A stretch of DNA of 41,626 nt from Stramenopiles sp. TOSAG23-2 (GCA_900128395.1 LT649301.1:1-41626), one strand, 5' to 3'. Shown: positions 9,426 to 20,300, counted from the stretch's first letter. Notes: generated by a model from the sequence alone, not told the origin. Numbers and translations: made by a program.

Positions 9426-9771
9426 AATAAAAAGAAAGATATTTTTATTTTAAATATCTCAATATACATTTAAAAAGATTTTACGATAAATATAAAAATT
9501 TATATAAAGAAAAAAGAAAAAAGAAGAGAATATTTTTGTGGGATGAATGAACCATTGGAGCGCATGTGTGACGGGAATCTTGTGAGTGGTACGACATCAT
9601 AATTTTAAAAAAATATATAATAAAAAAGATCAATCTTTCTGAATAAATGAACACAGCAGGTGCAGTAGTATTTTTTAATTAAAAAATAAAAAAAAAAATA
9701 TAAAAAATATATTTTTTAATATTTCGTACGCGCCTATTACTACATGTAGAAAAAAGAATGCGTGCATTTTT
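9426..9771. other. convergent intergenic region
   Basis: 346 bp of facing 3' flanks, with A-rich and T-rich tracts near 9480-9530 and 9680-9720 and a TTCGTACGC word near 9724. No gene is seen. Confidence 0.5.
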
Positions 9772-10902
9772 TTAGGAAGATGATGGAAACGTTTCGACTC
9801 CATTGAGATTGCTAAATCTGCCTTTGTCACGAGGAAATACTACTGCATCATCTTCCCATGGCCAGCCACCAAATTGTGTACTTTGATAATCTGAAAAAGC
9901 TTGATAAATCTCTGCTTTTGTATTCATTACAAAAGGACCATGTTGAGCAACTGGTTCATTTATTGGCCTTCCTTGTAATATCAACAATAACATATCGTTC
10001 TCATTATTATCAATATCATCACCATTATTATTATCATCTAAATTTTTACATAATACATCCATTGATGCATCTAATGTTAAATGTCGATCGCCCTTTTTAT
10101 TAAATGTTTGACCATTACATTCCATCTTTGTGCCATTTATAAAATATAATGCCCGATTGATGGCTTTTCCATATTTTGCACTTGGGATTAAAACTGACTT
10201 GCCAGGCTTTAGCGTAATAGCAAAAATACCAACTTCATTTTCATTATTATTTGCCCAAGAATTTGGAGGAGGATCCAAAGCTGTTTCCTTCTCAAATTTC
10301 CCAGCCCATACTCTTATTTCAACACCACCATCTTCCTTGATTATTACAGGAATATCATTTGCCCAATGCATTTTAAACATCGGCTCGACCATTTTTTTCT
10401 TTGATTCTAAATTTAACCATATTTGAAAAAACTTGGTATAATTTGGTCTATCCTTATTTACCAGAGGAAAATTTTCACCGTGTACAATCCCAGATCCAGC
10501 TGTCATCCACTGTACATCACCTTCCCCATACCTTCCACTATTTTTTTTAGAGTCTGTATGATCAATTAATCCTTCCATAGTTGCTGTAATAGTTTCAAAA
10601 CCACGATGTGGATGTTGAGGAAATCCTGGTATCTTTTTTCCATGGTACATTCTGTAGTCACTGTTAAAATTAAAATCAGCACCATTTCCAACTTTTGGAG
10701 CTTCCATTTTTTCATTACCTGCTGGATATAAATCTCTGTGATAAACACAAAACAAAAAAGGATCAGGTGTCTTGAATGGGAAAGACAATTTCTCCGTTTT
10801 TATGATAGCATCTGGGGAACATGTTAAGTCAGTCATATCAGTATATGCAAGTATTATGTTGATTATTGAAAGGAATATGTAGGTTGGTATTGATATGTGC
10901 AT
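9772..10902 (-). CDS. pirin-family protein with N-terminal signal peptide
   Basis: A 376-residue cupin of the pirin family. The N-terminal cupin carries the pirin metal ligands: H97 and H99 in QHPHRGFETIT, and H141 and E143 in VQWMTAGSGIVHGE. All four are intact, so an Fe-binding site is predicted. A second, degenerate cupin lies at about 175-300. Pirins elsewhere are about 290 residues and act as quercetin dioxygenases or nuclear cofactors. This one is longer because of a hydrophobic leader (residues 3-19, IFLSIINIILAYT region) and an Asn/Asp-rich insert near 290-305 (DDNNNGDDIDNNEND). Start is ATG 10902 and stop TAA. The leader resembles a secretory signal peptide or anchor, which is unusual for pirins, usually cytosolic or nuclear. 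Family is certain; location is inferred. Confidence 0.93.
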   Translation of the reverse strand: MHISIPTYIFLSIINIILAYTDMTDLTCSPDAIIKTEKLSFPFKTPDPFLFCVYHRDLYPAGNEKMEAPKVGNGADFNFNSDYRMYHGKKIPGFPQHPHRGFETITATMEGLIDHTDSKKNSGRYGEGDVQWMTAGSGIVHGENFPLVNKDRPNYTKFFQIWLNLESKKKMVEPMFKMHWANDIPVIIKEDGGVEIRVWAGKFEKETALDPPPNSWANNNENEVGIFAITLKPGKSVLIPSAKYGKAINRALYFINGTKMECNGQTFNKKGDRHLTLDASMDVLCKNLDDNNNGDDIDNNENDMLLLILQGRPINEPVAQHGPFVMNTKAEIYQAFSDYQSTQFGGWPWEDDAVVFPRDKGRFSNLNGVETFPSSS

Positions 10903-11431
10903 AGTAATTTGTTACATACTGGCTGTAGTATATTCTTTTGTTGTTTGTATTTTATTTCTATATAATATTTTTTGAATTTTGTAATTTCATGCAACTGTGA
11001 AGCTATTACATATATATTATTGCACTAGCTATTAAAAAATTAGCACATTACAACAACAACAATGTGCAAAAAAAAACAAGGAAGTATTGCACTATATTAG
11101 CTGGTGAGGTGCGGGTAAAGAAAAGTCTAGGACCTAGATTAAGGTGCGGGCTAGCCTGGCTAGACATTTTAATGCTGTGTCCATAATATGTACGTATACT
11201 GCCCACTACTTTTCTTCTTTTCTTTTCTTTTGTTGTTCAGTTTAAAAGTTGTTTTGTTGATGATGAGGAGTGCGCGGCTGGTTTTTGAGGATGTGGTATT
11301 CGTCTGTTCGTAGAAGCAATAAATACACAAATAGAAATGAGTGATCCCTCAATCAAAACTCTACAAATTGGAACACTTTCTTTCATATATACCTAATAGA
11401 GATTGTAAATCCTCTCATTAATAATAACATT
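10903..11431. promoter_or_regulatory. divergent intergenic region
   Basis: 529 bp with both genes pointing away. Near 11107-11150 a palindrome TCTAGG-A-CCTAGA (11126-11138) is bracketed by two direct copies of AGGTGCGGG (11107-11115 and 11142-11150). A similar AAAGTCTA..GGACCTAGA string occurs at 32751-32770. A possible cis-element or transposon footprint; no gene is seen. Confidence 0.45.
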
Positions 11432-11788
11432 ATGAACAATCGTGACAATGAACAAGATCAGACGCTCCCTAAAAGACGAGGTCAATTTTTGATTTTCTTT
11501 GGAGTTTTAATTGGTGTTTTTTACATGTTAACATGCCCAGATTCTGAAGTATTTAATAATGTCTTACTTTTATGTTCTCCTTCTTTCTTCCTCTTGTATA
11601 ATATTCATGTGCAACATACAGAGTACGATGCATGGTGGACAAACTGGGCATTACATAAGTTTCTATCTTTAGTTTTTGTATTTATTTTTGGTTTTCGTTT
11701 AATATATGGTGGTTCACAAAGACATGATTTGCTTGGGCTTGGGATATATTTATATGTATATCATGCTACGGGTGATGTGGAACTATAA
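11432..11788 (+). CDS. small multi-span membrane protein
   Basis: A 118-residue protein from ATG 11432 (A at -3) to TAA. The first 17 residues are polar and basic (TLPKRRG just before the membrane). Hydrophobic segments lie at about 18-34, 43-60, 75-92 and, more weakly, 100-111, with Trp/His/Tyr-rich loops (TEYDAWWTNWALHK). The positive-inside rule puts the N-terminus in the cytosol. The family is not recognised; size and topology resemble small ER or mitochondrial membrane proteins. It is divergent from the pirin gene and convergent with the large gene at 11947, with 158 bp between the two 3' ends. Confidence 0.7.
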   Translation: MNNRDNEQDQTLPKRRGQFLIFFGVLIGVFYMLTCPDSEVFNNVLLLCSPSFFLLYNIHVQHTEYDAWWTNWALHKFLSLVFVFIFGFRLIYGGSQRHDLLGLGIYLYVYHATGDVEL

Positions 11789-11946
11789 AAAAAAGTTAAA
11801 AAGTATATTATATATTATACGTTCGTATGTCCTTTGTTGGCATACACGTCGTACAAATATAATAAAAAATATTTATAAAAAAAATGTAAAATAAAGATTA
11901 AATCTATGCGTATGTAGATCAATTTTTTCCCCCTTATATCTCTGCT

Positions 11947-14900
11947 CTACAAGTCTGCATACCGACCACTAACGCTACTCCCTTCATGTTCCATCTTTTC
12001 AACTGCAACTTCATCAATATCAATTTTTTTCGCTTCTACTTTTGCTTTTAAATCTTTGTACTTTTTTTTCCAAAATTTATATTTATCTATCATTCTAGAT
12101 GTCCTAGATCGCTCCTTCGCTAATAAATTTGTATATTTTTGTATAGCAACTCCTGTGTGTTTTAACAACGTTTGATCCATATGACTTGCAACGGTTATAT
12201 CACGATGAATTTGTATTTGACCAGACGGATCTTTTTCATTATTCAGATTTTGCCTAGCTTCAAATCCCTGTAACAAACGATTTTTTCGTACTTCACATTT
12301 ACAATCAATATGAATCTTGTAATTTTCAATATTACGGAAAGATTCGCCACAAAATTTACATACCATGCCAGACCTTATACGAAATTTTACTTTAGTCAGA
12401 TCAGCCCATTCAGATACGCCATGATAATATAAAACATGATGTATACCGCGTACATACCGTAAAACATATGCAGTATTCCATGCTTTATGAGATTGTGAAT
12501 ATATCTCTACATGTTTACCGACTAGATAATTTTCTTCATCGTCAAAAAGATCTTCGACATCGGCAAATTCGTAATCTGAATCTGTTTCATTGGGTATGGT
12601 ACCATCTTGAAATATACCAGTCTCAATAGCTGGTTGTTTCATTGCATTTGCTTCTTCTTCTATTTCAAATAATGGTATTTGGTTCTTTATTTTATAATAT
12701 GTTTGCTTATTATCGTTTTTATTAGTATTATTATTTGTATCATCAATTTCCATTGGCATCATCATTTTAACATTATTATTATTAGTATTATTATTATTGG
12801 AAACGAAGTTTTGGTTGTTAATATTACTACTGGTAGTTGTGGTCACTTCATCGTTCGTTAAATCAAAAACTGTACTATTTTTTTGTAGTTTTCTATTTAT
12901 GAAATTATTTGAAGTATTAACACTATCGCTTTTATGTCCTATTGTTTCAAGTGAACTAGTCATATTTTCATATTCTGCTTCGGGTAACTGGAATACAGTA
13001 TGCCTTTTCTTATTCAAAGTTCGTTGATGATATAAGTTAATTTCTCTTAACAATTTTTTCTTTCGACTTTCGAGATCCATTGATTTATTTGTATTAACAT
13101 TATTACCAGCTAGAATTTGTTTCTCTTGGATTGTGTTATTCTTGTTGTTGTTATTATTATCATTATTATCACTATTATTGTTATTATTATTATTACTACT
13201 ACTACTACTACTACTGCCGATATTGGCACCAGCGGTACTATTTCCATCAATATTGGTATCAACATTATCTGACTTCCCATCTTCAAATAATGACAGTTCA
13301 TTTGATGTTTGAATAGAATTTTTCAATTGTTTCAATAGAGATGCAAAGTACAAATTTGATGGTTCATAATCCACTAAATATTTTGCTTGCTTAATTACTG
13401 TTGTTAACATGGTATTTTTGACAGATATAGGAGTAGTAAAAACTTCAGGCCATTTACCAGTATCTGTATCAATATTTTTACAATAATCTTTCCATCTTGG
13501 ATCAACTTTAAAACGGATGCGAAATTTTCTGTCGCCATGATTTGATGATAATGAAGTTATTCGTAGTCGAATTTTCATGACACCACCGAAAAATACCAAC
13601 ATGCTTGGCAACGCTCCAGCTTCTGAACGATCATCAACAATTTCCAAACCAGCATCACCTGCTTGTAAATCAACTTTCTCCATCGTATCTGCATAGACAA
13701 GCGTCGCCATTCCAGGTATCATTTCGCTTTGCCCGTTTGCATATAGTTTGTTCGAATTTACATCCATTAAATGTACTTCTAAATCAACACCATGGTATCT
13801 ACCATATATATCATTTACAAACACGTCGGATGGAAAGTCTCTTTCTATGTATAATTTCAAGCAATTCAAGCCTAATTGATTTTCCCCGTCATACCGATAT
13901 TTACGAAGCACTTTACGTTGGTATTTCAACATGTCGAGATGATCATAACTAGGACAAGAACAATTTGCATGTGGTGTGTTTAAAATCCTTCTACACAATT
14001 CTAGTTCATCTAAATAATAGATTGATTGCCTTTTCTCCTCATAGATTACATAATACATTTTCTTAATCGCTTTTTTCTCAGTAAGAACTAATTGAGTTTT
14101 CAATACACGTGCAGGACTTTGCTCTTCGCCAAACGTAATTCCAACCATGGTGGAGCCTAAAGGTTCAACTTGTAAGCGATTTGCACTTGCATAAAGATAT
14201 GCTGCTGACCAAAATTCAGTGGTACCATCCAACAATTGAATTTCAAAGATCAAACCATGGCTTTGAAATGCTTCTTTGCATGACATCAAGATGTTCTCCG
14301 GGTCTTTATTCCAATCGTATTGAAAATGTTGTCCCTTTGAATTTTTTGGCATTGGTCCATTGAAAACTAAATTCTTATCTGGGTATAGAAAAATATCTTT
14401 ATCTTTGTACATTATCTTGTCCGTTTGCCGAAAAATATTGACAATTTTTCCACGACGTAACTTGACGCTCTCCAATTTATATTTTTGCATTGCGCTTTTG
14501 ATATTGGTAAACCTATAATCTTCTTTGCATTTACCAGGCATTTCCTTGCATTTGCATGGATTATAAAGACATGGAGTATAAAAACATTCCTGCACGTAGA
14601 TACCAATATTTAACTTTCGCAATAATTCAATATAGCGGCTGTACACTAAACGCATAAATGTATTGACTGATGTTTGAACATCTAATGGTGCGTACGATTT
14701 ACAAGCATATTCCAACGGCTTTTTGTTAAATAAAAATTGTTTGAAAAAATCTTTTGAAAAAATATCTACTGGCATTGATAAATTAGCACGTATTTGTTGG
14801 ATGCCAATGTAAACAGGTTTTTTAAACGTATGGGTTAGATTCATGTCATTCGTACGGTTCTGCTCATCGTCATCCACGAAAGTCCATCCTTCTGACTTTA

Positions 14901-15726
14901 ATTCTTCTTTCAATGCATGTACCATCTGATTCCTTATATATTTGGGTGGAATAATAGGCTTACGTTGATGATATGGACATTCCGTTACTGCCCATCGACA
15001 ATAACCACCTGCTCGAATTTTCGCACAACATAATCGTAAACGACCAAATTGCAAACCTTGTAAACAATTCAATTCCTTTTCAAATTTATACCTCATGACT
15101 TGTTGCACTTGTTCTTCTTGAATCAATTTAGTAACAACTCCTAGCTTCTTTGTTGCATTATTGTTTTCAGCAGTTTCGCATTTTTCATTGGCGTTACCAT
15201 AATTCCTATCGTTGTTGTTGTTATTATCCATGAACTTATTTCGTTTATTTCCATATTGGATTGATTTTTCATCCGTTCTTGTTCTTTTCTGTGTTTTACT
15301 TATTTGGTCCTTAACAGATTCAAATTCAGAGGATAATTTATCCATTGTTTCAATCTTCAGATTCATTTCTTTTAGCTTCAATAATTTCAATTTAACCCTA
15401 TTGGCAGGATCTATTTCATCACTTAAAGCACGAGGGATAATTTGATTACCAAAATTTTCCACTTCTACCATACGTTCATCTTCTGCATCATTATATTCTT
15501 CAATATTTATTATTGACGGTTTATTATCATCAATCACCCTTGTCGTAGTTGTTGTCGTAGTAGTACTCGTGGTTGTTGCTAAATCACCTGCAGCTGTTGT
15601 AGTCATATCTACTTTATTATCATTATTATTTTCATTGTTGTTGTTGCTCTGGTTATTATTATTATTATCGTTATTACTATTATTTGATTGTACGTTTGGT
15701 TCACCAGAAGAATTATTCATATTCAT
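11947..15726 (-). CDS. large Tudor-like/zinc-finger protein, possible chromatin or transcription factor
   Basis: A 1259-residue protein ending in TAG. Residues 1-70 and about 860-890 are Asn/Thr/Ser-rich low complexity. A Cys/His cluster near 225-255 (CCAKIRAGGYC...TECPYH) resembles small DNA-binding zinc modules. A second Cys-rich patch, CFYTPCLYNPCKCKEMPGKC, sits near 377-396. Residues 630-770 are a beta-rich block (VDLEVHLMD, LEIVDD, MKIRLRITSL, FRIRFKVDP) reminiscent of Ig-like folds of transcription factors, without a firm match. Near 1065-1115 is a Tudor-like barrel (YLVGKHVEIYSQ...WNTAYVLRYV...YYHGVSEW), then a CxxC...H...C finger (CKFCGESFRNIENYKIH) at about 1122-1145 and a coiled coil at 1202-1242. 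The combination suggests a chromatin-reading or regulatory protein; I know no named homologue. The frame is complete without introns. Confidence 0.8.
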   Translation of the reverse strand: MNMNNSSGEPNVQSNNSNNDNNNNNQSNNNNENNNDNKVDMTTTAAGDLATTTSTTTTTTTTRVIDDNKPSIINIEEYNDAEDERMVEVENFGNQIIPRALSDEIDPANRVKLKLLKLKEMNLKIETMDKLSSEFESVKDQISKTQKRTRTDEKSIQYGNKRNKFMDNNNNNDRNYGNANEKCETAENNNATKKLGVVTKLIQEEQVQQVMRYKFEKELNCLQGLQFGRLRLCCAKIRAGGYCRWAVTECPYHQRKPIIPPKYIRNQMVHALKEELKSEGWTFVDDDEQNRTNDMNLTHTFKKPVYIGIQQIRANLSMPVDIFSKDFFKQFLFNKKPLEYACKSYAPLDVQTSVNTFMRLVYSRYIELLRKLNIGIYVQECFYTPCLYNPCKCKEMPGKCKEDYRFTNIKSAMQKYKLESVKLRRGKIVNIFRQTDKIMYKDKDIFLYPDKNLVFNGPMPKNSKGQHFQYDWNKDPENILMSCKEAFQSHGLIFEIQLLDGTTEFWSAAYLYASANRLQVEPLGSTMVGITFGEEQSPARVLKTQLVLTEKKAIKKMYYVIYEEKRQSIYYLDELELCRRILNTPHANCSCPSYDHLDMLKYQRKVLRKYRYDGENQLGLNCLKLYIERDFPSDVFVNDIYGRYHGVDLEVHLMDVNSNKLYANGQSEMIPGMATLVYADTMEKVDLQAGDAGLEIVDDRSEAGALPSMLVFFGGVMKIRLRITSLSSNHGDRKFRIRFKVDPRWKDYCKNIDTDTGKWPEVFTTPISVKNTMLTTVIKQAKYLVDYEPSNLYFASLLKQLKNSIQTSNELSLFEDGKSDNVDTNIDGNSTAGANIGSSSSSSSNNNNNNNSDNNDNNNNNKNNTIQEKQILAGNNVNTNKSMDLESRKKKLLREINLYHQRTLNKKRHTVFQLPEAEYENMTSSLETIGHKSDSVNTSNNFINRKLQKNSTVFDLTNDEVTTTTSSNINNQNFVSNNNNTNNNNVKMMMPMEIDDTNNNTNKNDNKQTYYKIKNQIPLFEIEEEANAMKQPAIETGIFQDGTIPNETDSDYEFADVEDLFDDEENYLVGKHVEIYSQSHKAWNTAYVLRYVRGIHHVLYYHGVSEWADLTKVKFRIRSGMVCKFCGESFRNIENYKIHIDCKCEVRKNRLLQGFEARQNLNNEKDPSGQIQIHRDITVASHMDQTLLKHTGVAIQKYTNLLAKERSRTSRMIDKYKFWKKKYKDLKAKVEAKKIDIDEVAVEKMEHEGSSVSGRYADL

Positions 15727-15818
15727 AATATATTAATACTAGTACTAGTATACTCTTTGTACCTAAATTCAAGGGAAGGTATATAATTTACAATACTTGT
15801 ATCTATAACAAGAAAGTT

Positions 15819-15851
<33 letters not shown>

Positions 15852-16613
15852 AATTTTAGATATATACAAAACGAAAATTTTGCTTTACTTAGTTATTTTC
15901 TTATAAGTTGAGTTTGCAAATTATCTTAAGTTGCTTTTGTTCTATCTATCTATCTATCTATCTATGTAGTACATTTGTCTGAACATACATTCTGTAACAC
16001 GATATACCATGTAATCATTCAATATGTGTGGCCTGTACTGTATAATGATAGACGTGGTTGTTACTAAGTTTTTACACAGGCTTACGTATTATAATCGATG
16101 CTATTCCAATGCTACATGAAATTGTATATTTACCTCGTATAATCTCTTCACCAAATAGAGGCCGGTACACTACATAGCATAGCAACATACAACATATAAC
16201 ATAGTCGGAACACAAGAAAGGAGAGCTAATAGCAACATACGTGCATACCACCAGTACAGTAGTAGTAGACTAGCCCAGCTAGCTAGCCCGCTAGCAGCTG
16301 CTAACTATTTTTACCTATACTAATTATTCTAAAATTATTTATTTTGTCCTGCTGCAACGTGCCAACGTGCCAACCAGCATTAGCACATTATTCATGCAAC
16401 AACTATAATATTGATCGAAGAATCTTATAAAAAATACAATGATAGGCATAAGATTGGTAAAAAAGAGACACACAGATTGAAAAGATATAGATATTATAGA
16501 TTATATAAATAATATATAAAAAGACGTGTGTGTGTGTGTGTGTGTGTGTGTTTGTGTTTGTGTGTAAATAGTAACAAAAAGAGGGAGAAGCACAGAGTTG
16601 GAAAAATAATAAT
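15727..16613. promoter_or_regulatory. long divergent intergenic region
   Basis: 887 bp between divergent genes. It contains a (TA)n tract near 15834-15850, (TATC)n at about 15941-15965, TACTGTA at 16036-16042 and TACAGTA at 16255-16261, a GCTAGC-rich patch near 16270-16300, and (GT)n at about 16526-16550 just upstream of the rightward gene. No gene or RNA structure is recognised. Confidence 0.5.
16526..16564. repeat. (GT)n microsatellite
   Basis: A perfect GT run followed by imperfect TTTGTG units, about 50 bp upstream of the glutaredoxin-like start codon, so likely in its promoter or leader. Confidence 0.9.
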
Positions 16614-16970
16614 ATGGCAGAATCAGCAAAAGAAAATAATGATGAGAAAAAAGTAATATCAGTGATAGGTTATAAGTCCTGTGGCTATTATCACTCTGCT
16701 TGCAATGTTGCAAATCAATATGGTAAGAAAAATAATATTAGAGTAGTTTGTAAAGCATGGGATAGAGGGCAGTACAAGCAATGGCTATCACAACAGCAAA
16801 ATAGTGGTAATGTCGATAGATTTCATACTACATCTCCCGCAACATTTTTTGGTGATGTATTTAGCGAGGGAGATAAAACAGAATTTATTGGTGGTTGTGA
16901 TGAGCTTACTGATTATGTAAGAAAACAAGGTAATGGCAATAGTAGTGGTGGCGGGTGTCAAATTTTGTAA
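16614..16970 (+). CDS. glutaredoxin-like protein with C-terminal CaaX prenylation motif
   Basis: A 118-residue protein with a glutaredoxin/thioredoxin-like layout: strand VISVIGY (14-20), active-site-like C23-G-Y-Y26 followed by HSAC, helix, strand NIRVVCKAW, a cis-Pro motif TTSPATFF (72-79; glutaredoxins usually have TVP), then FIGGCDELTDYVRK (91-104), which matches the glutaredoxin GG-C/D-D/E-L glutathione-binding block. The CPYC or CGFS active site is replaced by CGYY, leaving one active-site Cys, so monothiol-type chemistry or iron-sulfur/glutathione binding rather than dithiol exchange is predicted. The tail is a Gly/Ser/Asn linker ending CQIL, a textbook CaaX box; X = Leu favours geranylgeranylation. 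A lipid-anchored glutaredoxin on a cytosolic membrane face is inferred. Start is ATG 16614, stop TAA. Confidence 0.75.
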   Translation: MAESAKENNDEKKVISVIGYKSCGYYHSACNVANQYGKKNNIRVVCKAWDRGQYKQWLSQQQNSGNVDRFHTTSPATFFGDVFSEGDKTEFIGGCDELTDYVRKQGNGNSSGGGCQIL

Positions 16971-17313
16971 AATCATTATATATATTAATATATATATATA
17001 ATATGCGTGTTATGTGTAACTAAAAGAAGGTGCACAATAATATAAAATTTAGACTCTTTATATATATACGCTCGTACGAATATAACGAGTCGTAATATAT
17101 GAGTAAGAGAACATTTTATATATATATACAGTTCTTGACCGCACCTATATATATATATTTATATGATATATATATAATACGAGTACGAAGTAATATATAC
17201 ACACGTACGATCGTATAATATATATGATACTCGTAATATGTATACTTCGTATATACTTCGTATATTATATGATATATATATTATGAGACACACACTTCTT
17301 TTTTGACAAAAAA
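16971..17313. other. convergent intergenic region rich in TACGAGT/ACTCGTA words
   Basis: 343 bp of facing 3' flanks. It is made of TA repeats punctuated by CTCGTACGAAT, ACGAGTCGTAAT, ATACGAGTACGAAGT, CACACGTACGATCGT and ACTCGTAATATG. The string ATACTTCGTATA is present twice near 17239-17262. No gene is seen. Inverted pairs could form hairpins in both transcripts. Confidence 0.55.
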
Positions 17314-20300
17314 TTAAAATGTTGCAAAACTATTGCTACGGTAATACTCTTGAATATGCATTGGTGGTGTGTCAGCATTTGTGCTTCTCCATTGCAAAGC
17401 TTTTACCAACATGACACCACATTTTATATTAGTTATCAAACCGACACCAAAATCTACAGCTGTTCTACGGATCAAATAACCATCAGAAACAGTCTCTGTG
17501 CGGAAACCATCTGGAATATTGATTACAAGTTCAATTTTGCCATCAGACAAATATTGAATAGAGTTTGGCTTCGCTTTACTAGAAGGTTTATGAAGTGTCG
17601 TTATTTCGACACCATGTGATCTTAAATATTCAGCAGTACCCGTTGTCCCAAACAAATTGTAATTCAAACCTTGTAAAATACTAGCACATTCACGAAATGC
17701 TTCTTTAGCTTTCTGAGGGCCCAAAGATAGGAAAACATTCCTTGATTTGCTTGGCAATTTAAATTTAGTCGACAACAATGCAAGTAAATAAGCTTCATAT
17801 CGATTTGAGCCAAAGCAAGCAACCTCACCAGTCGATGACATTTCAACACCTAACGTTGGATCAGCACCTTGTAACCTTGTAAATGAAAATTGAGGTGCTT
17901 TGATGCCAACATAATCCAAATCCAAAAGATTAAATTGCAATCTTTTTGCTGGCAATCCTGCCATGACTCGTGTTGCTAAACTAATCAAGTTAACATTAAA
18001 GGTTTTTGAAGCAAAAGGGAATGTTCTTGAAGATCTTAAATTGCATTCAATTACCTTGACAAAATTATCCCTTGCCATATATTGTATGTTGAATGGTCCA
18101 GAGATATGAAGGCCTTGTGCAATTTTAGCACTAATAGCCTTAATTTGACGAATGGTTTCAACATATAAACCTTGTGCTGGTAAAATCAACGTTGCGTCGC
18201 CTGAATGTACACCGGCATTTTCAATATGTTCTGATATTGCATAATTTAAAATTTCACCATTCTTTGCAACACCATCAAATTCAACCTCTTTGGCATTTAA
18301 AATAAACTTCGACACAACAATTGGACCTTCCAAAGCAGTTGCGGATACCTGTTCCAAAAAATTTGAAAGCTCCGTCCAGGATGATGCAACGCGCATGGCA
18401 GCTCCGGATAGAACAAAACTAGGGCGCACCAAGACTGGATAACCCATTTTATCGCATGCTGCTTTCATTTTTTCTTTGCTTGATCCACTAAATTCAATCC
18501 ACTTTGGCTGATCAACACCTAAGCGATCAAGCAACGCAGAAAATTTATGCCTGTCTTCAGCCTGATCAATCATTTCTGGCGCAGTACCTAATATATTAAC
18601 GCCTTGGCGATGCAATGGCAATGCAAGGTTATTAGCAATTTGGCCACCAACAGAGACAATAACTCCTTGTGATACTTCACGTTCGTATATGTCCAACACA
18701 CGTTCACATGACAACTCTTCGAAGTACAATCGATCACTTTCATCGTAATCGGTGCTCACAGTTTCTGGGTTGTAATTAACAACAATGGCTTTGAAGCCAC
18801 TTTTACGAAGTTGGCGAACACAGCTTACAGCGCACCAATCAAACTCTACACTGCTACCGATGCAATAAGGCCCACAACCTAATACCATAATACCTTGTGC
18901 ATCGAATTCAATATCATCTTCACTACCGGAATACGTCATGTATAAGTAATTTGTCTGAGCCGGATATTCAGCTGCTAGCGTATCAATTTGTTTAACACAT
19001 GGTTTGACGTCCATCGACAAACGTTTTCTCCGAACAATAAGTTCCGACGTATTGCACCGGGAAGCAATTTGTATATCGGAGAAACCATGTTGTTTTAACG
19101 ACAAGATTTGCGGCCTGGAGAACGAATTGATATCTTTGGATGCAACTAATGCCCTTTTTAGCTCATCAACATTCATCAATTTAGATAAAAACCATCTGTC
19201 GATTTTCGTTAATTGATGCACGCGATCTACTGTGTAGCCTCTTTCCATGGCCTCTGCAACTGCAAATACACGTTCATAATCTGGATTTTTAAGTTGATTA
19301 TCCAGTTCTGCATCTGAAATTTCTCTTAAACGTGGAATTGATTCAAAACCAGCAATACTTGGTGATGTCATACGCATGGCTTTTTGGAAGGTTTCCTCGA
19401 AACTACGACCAATGGCCATAACTTCACCAACACTTTTCATACTACTTCCGACACTATTCGAAACTCTGTTGAATTTTTTTAAATCGAAACGAGGGATTTT
19501 TACAACACAATAATCTAACGATGGTTCGAAGCAAGCAGTTGTCGTTTTCGTTACACTATTGCGTAGCGTAACCAAATCGACACCAAGCGCTAATTTTGCA
19601 GCAACGTATGCCAATGGATACCCAGTCGCTTTTGATGCTAATGCACTAGAACGCGACAATCTTGCATTTACTTCAATGACACAATATCTCTCACTTTCTG
19701 GATGCAATGCATATTGTATATTACATTCACCGATTACCCCTAAATGTCTTACAACTTTAATAGCTGCTTTGCGCAATTTGAAATATTCTTGATTGGATAA
19801 TGTTTGCGATGGAGCAACAACGATGGAGTCACCAGTATGTATACCAAGCGGATCAAAATTTTCCATATTACAAACGGTAATACAATTATCACGACAGTCT
19901 CTAACCACTTCGTATTCAACTTCTTTCCATCCTCGCAAATCTTGATCTACTAAAATTTGTGGAGATGCTGCAAATGCTTTATTTGCTAAGTCGATTAATT
20001 CTTTTTCATTATCTGCAAAACCAGATCCTAAACCACCGAGTGCAAAAGCTGCACGGACTAGAACTGGATAGCCAATTTTATTGGCTGCATCTACAGCTTC
20101 TTTAACATTTGTTGCACTGTAGCTTAGTGCAGCACTTTCACCAACCGTCTGTAAACGTTTTGCAAACTCCTCTCTATCTTCAGTTGCCATAATTGCTGGA
20201 ATTGGAGTACCTAACACTTGTACATTGTATTTTTTCAAAACACCTGCTTCATGCAATTCTACACCAACATTCAATGCAGTTTGCCCACCCATAGATAAAA

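Noticed and set aside
17239-17262. ATACTTCGTATA repeats resembling a recombinase (lox-type) arm
   Set aside because: The spacer and second arm do not match, and the same kind of word is common in 3' flanks throughout this A+T-rich window.
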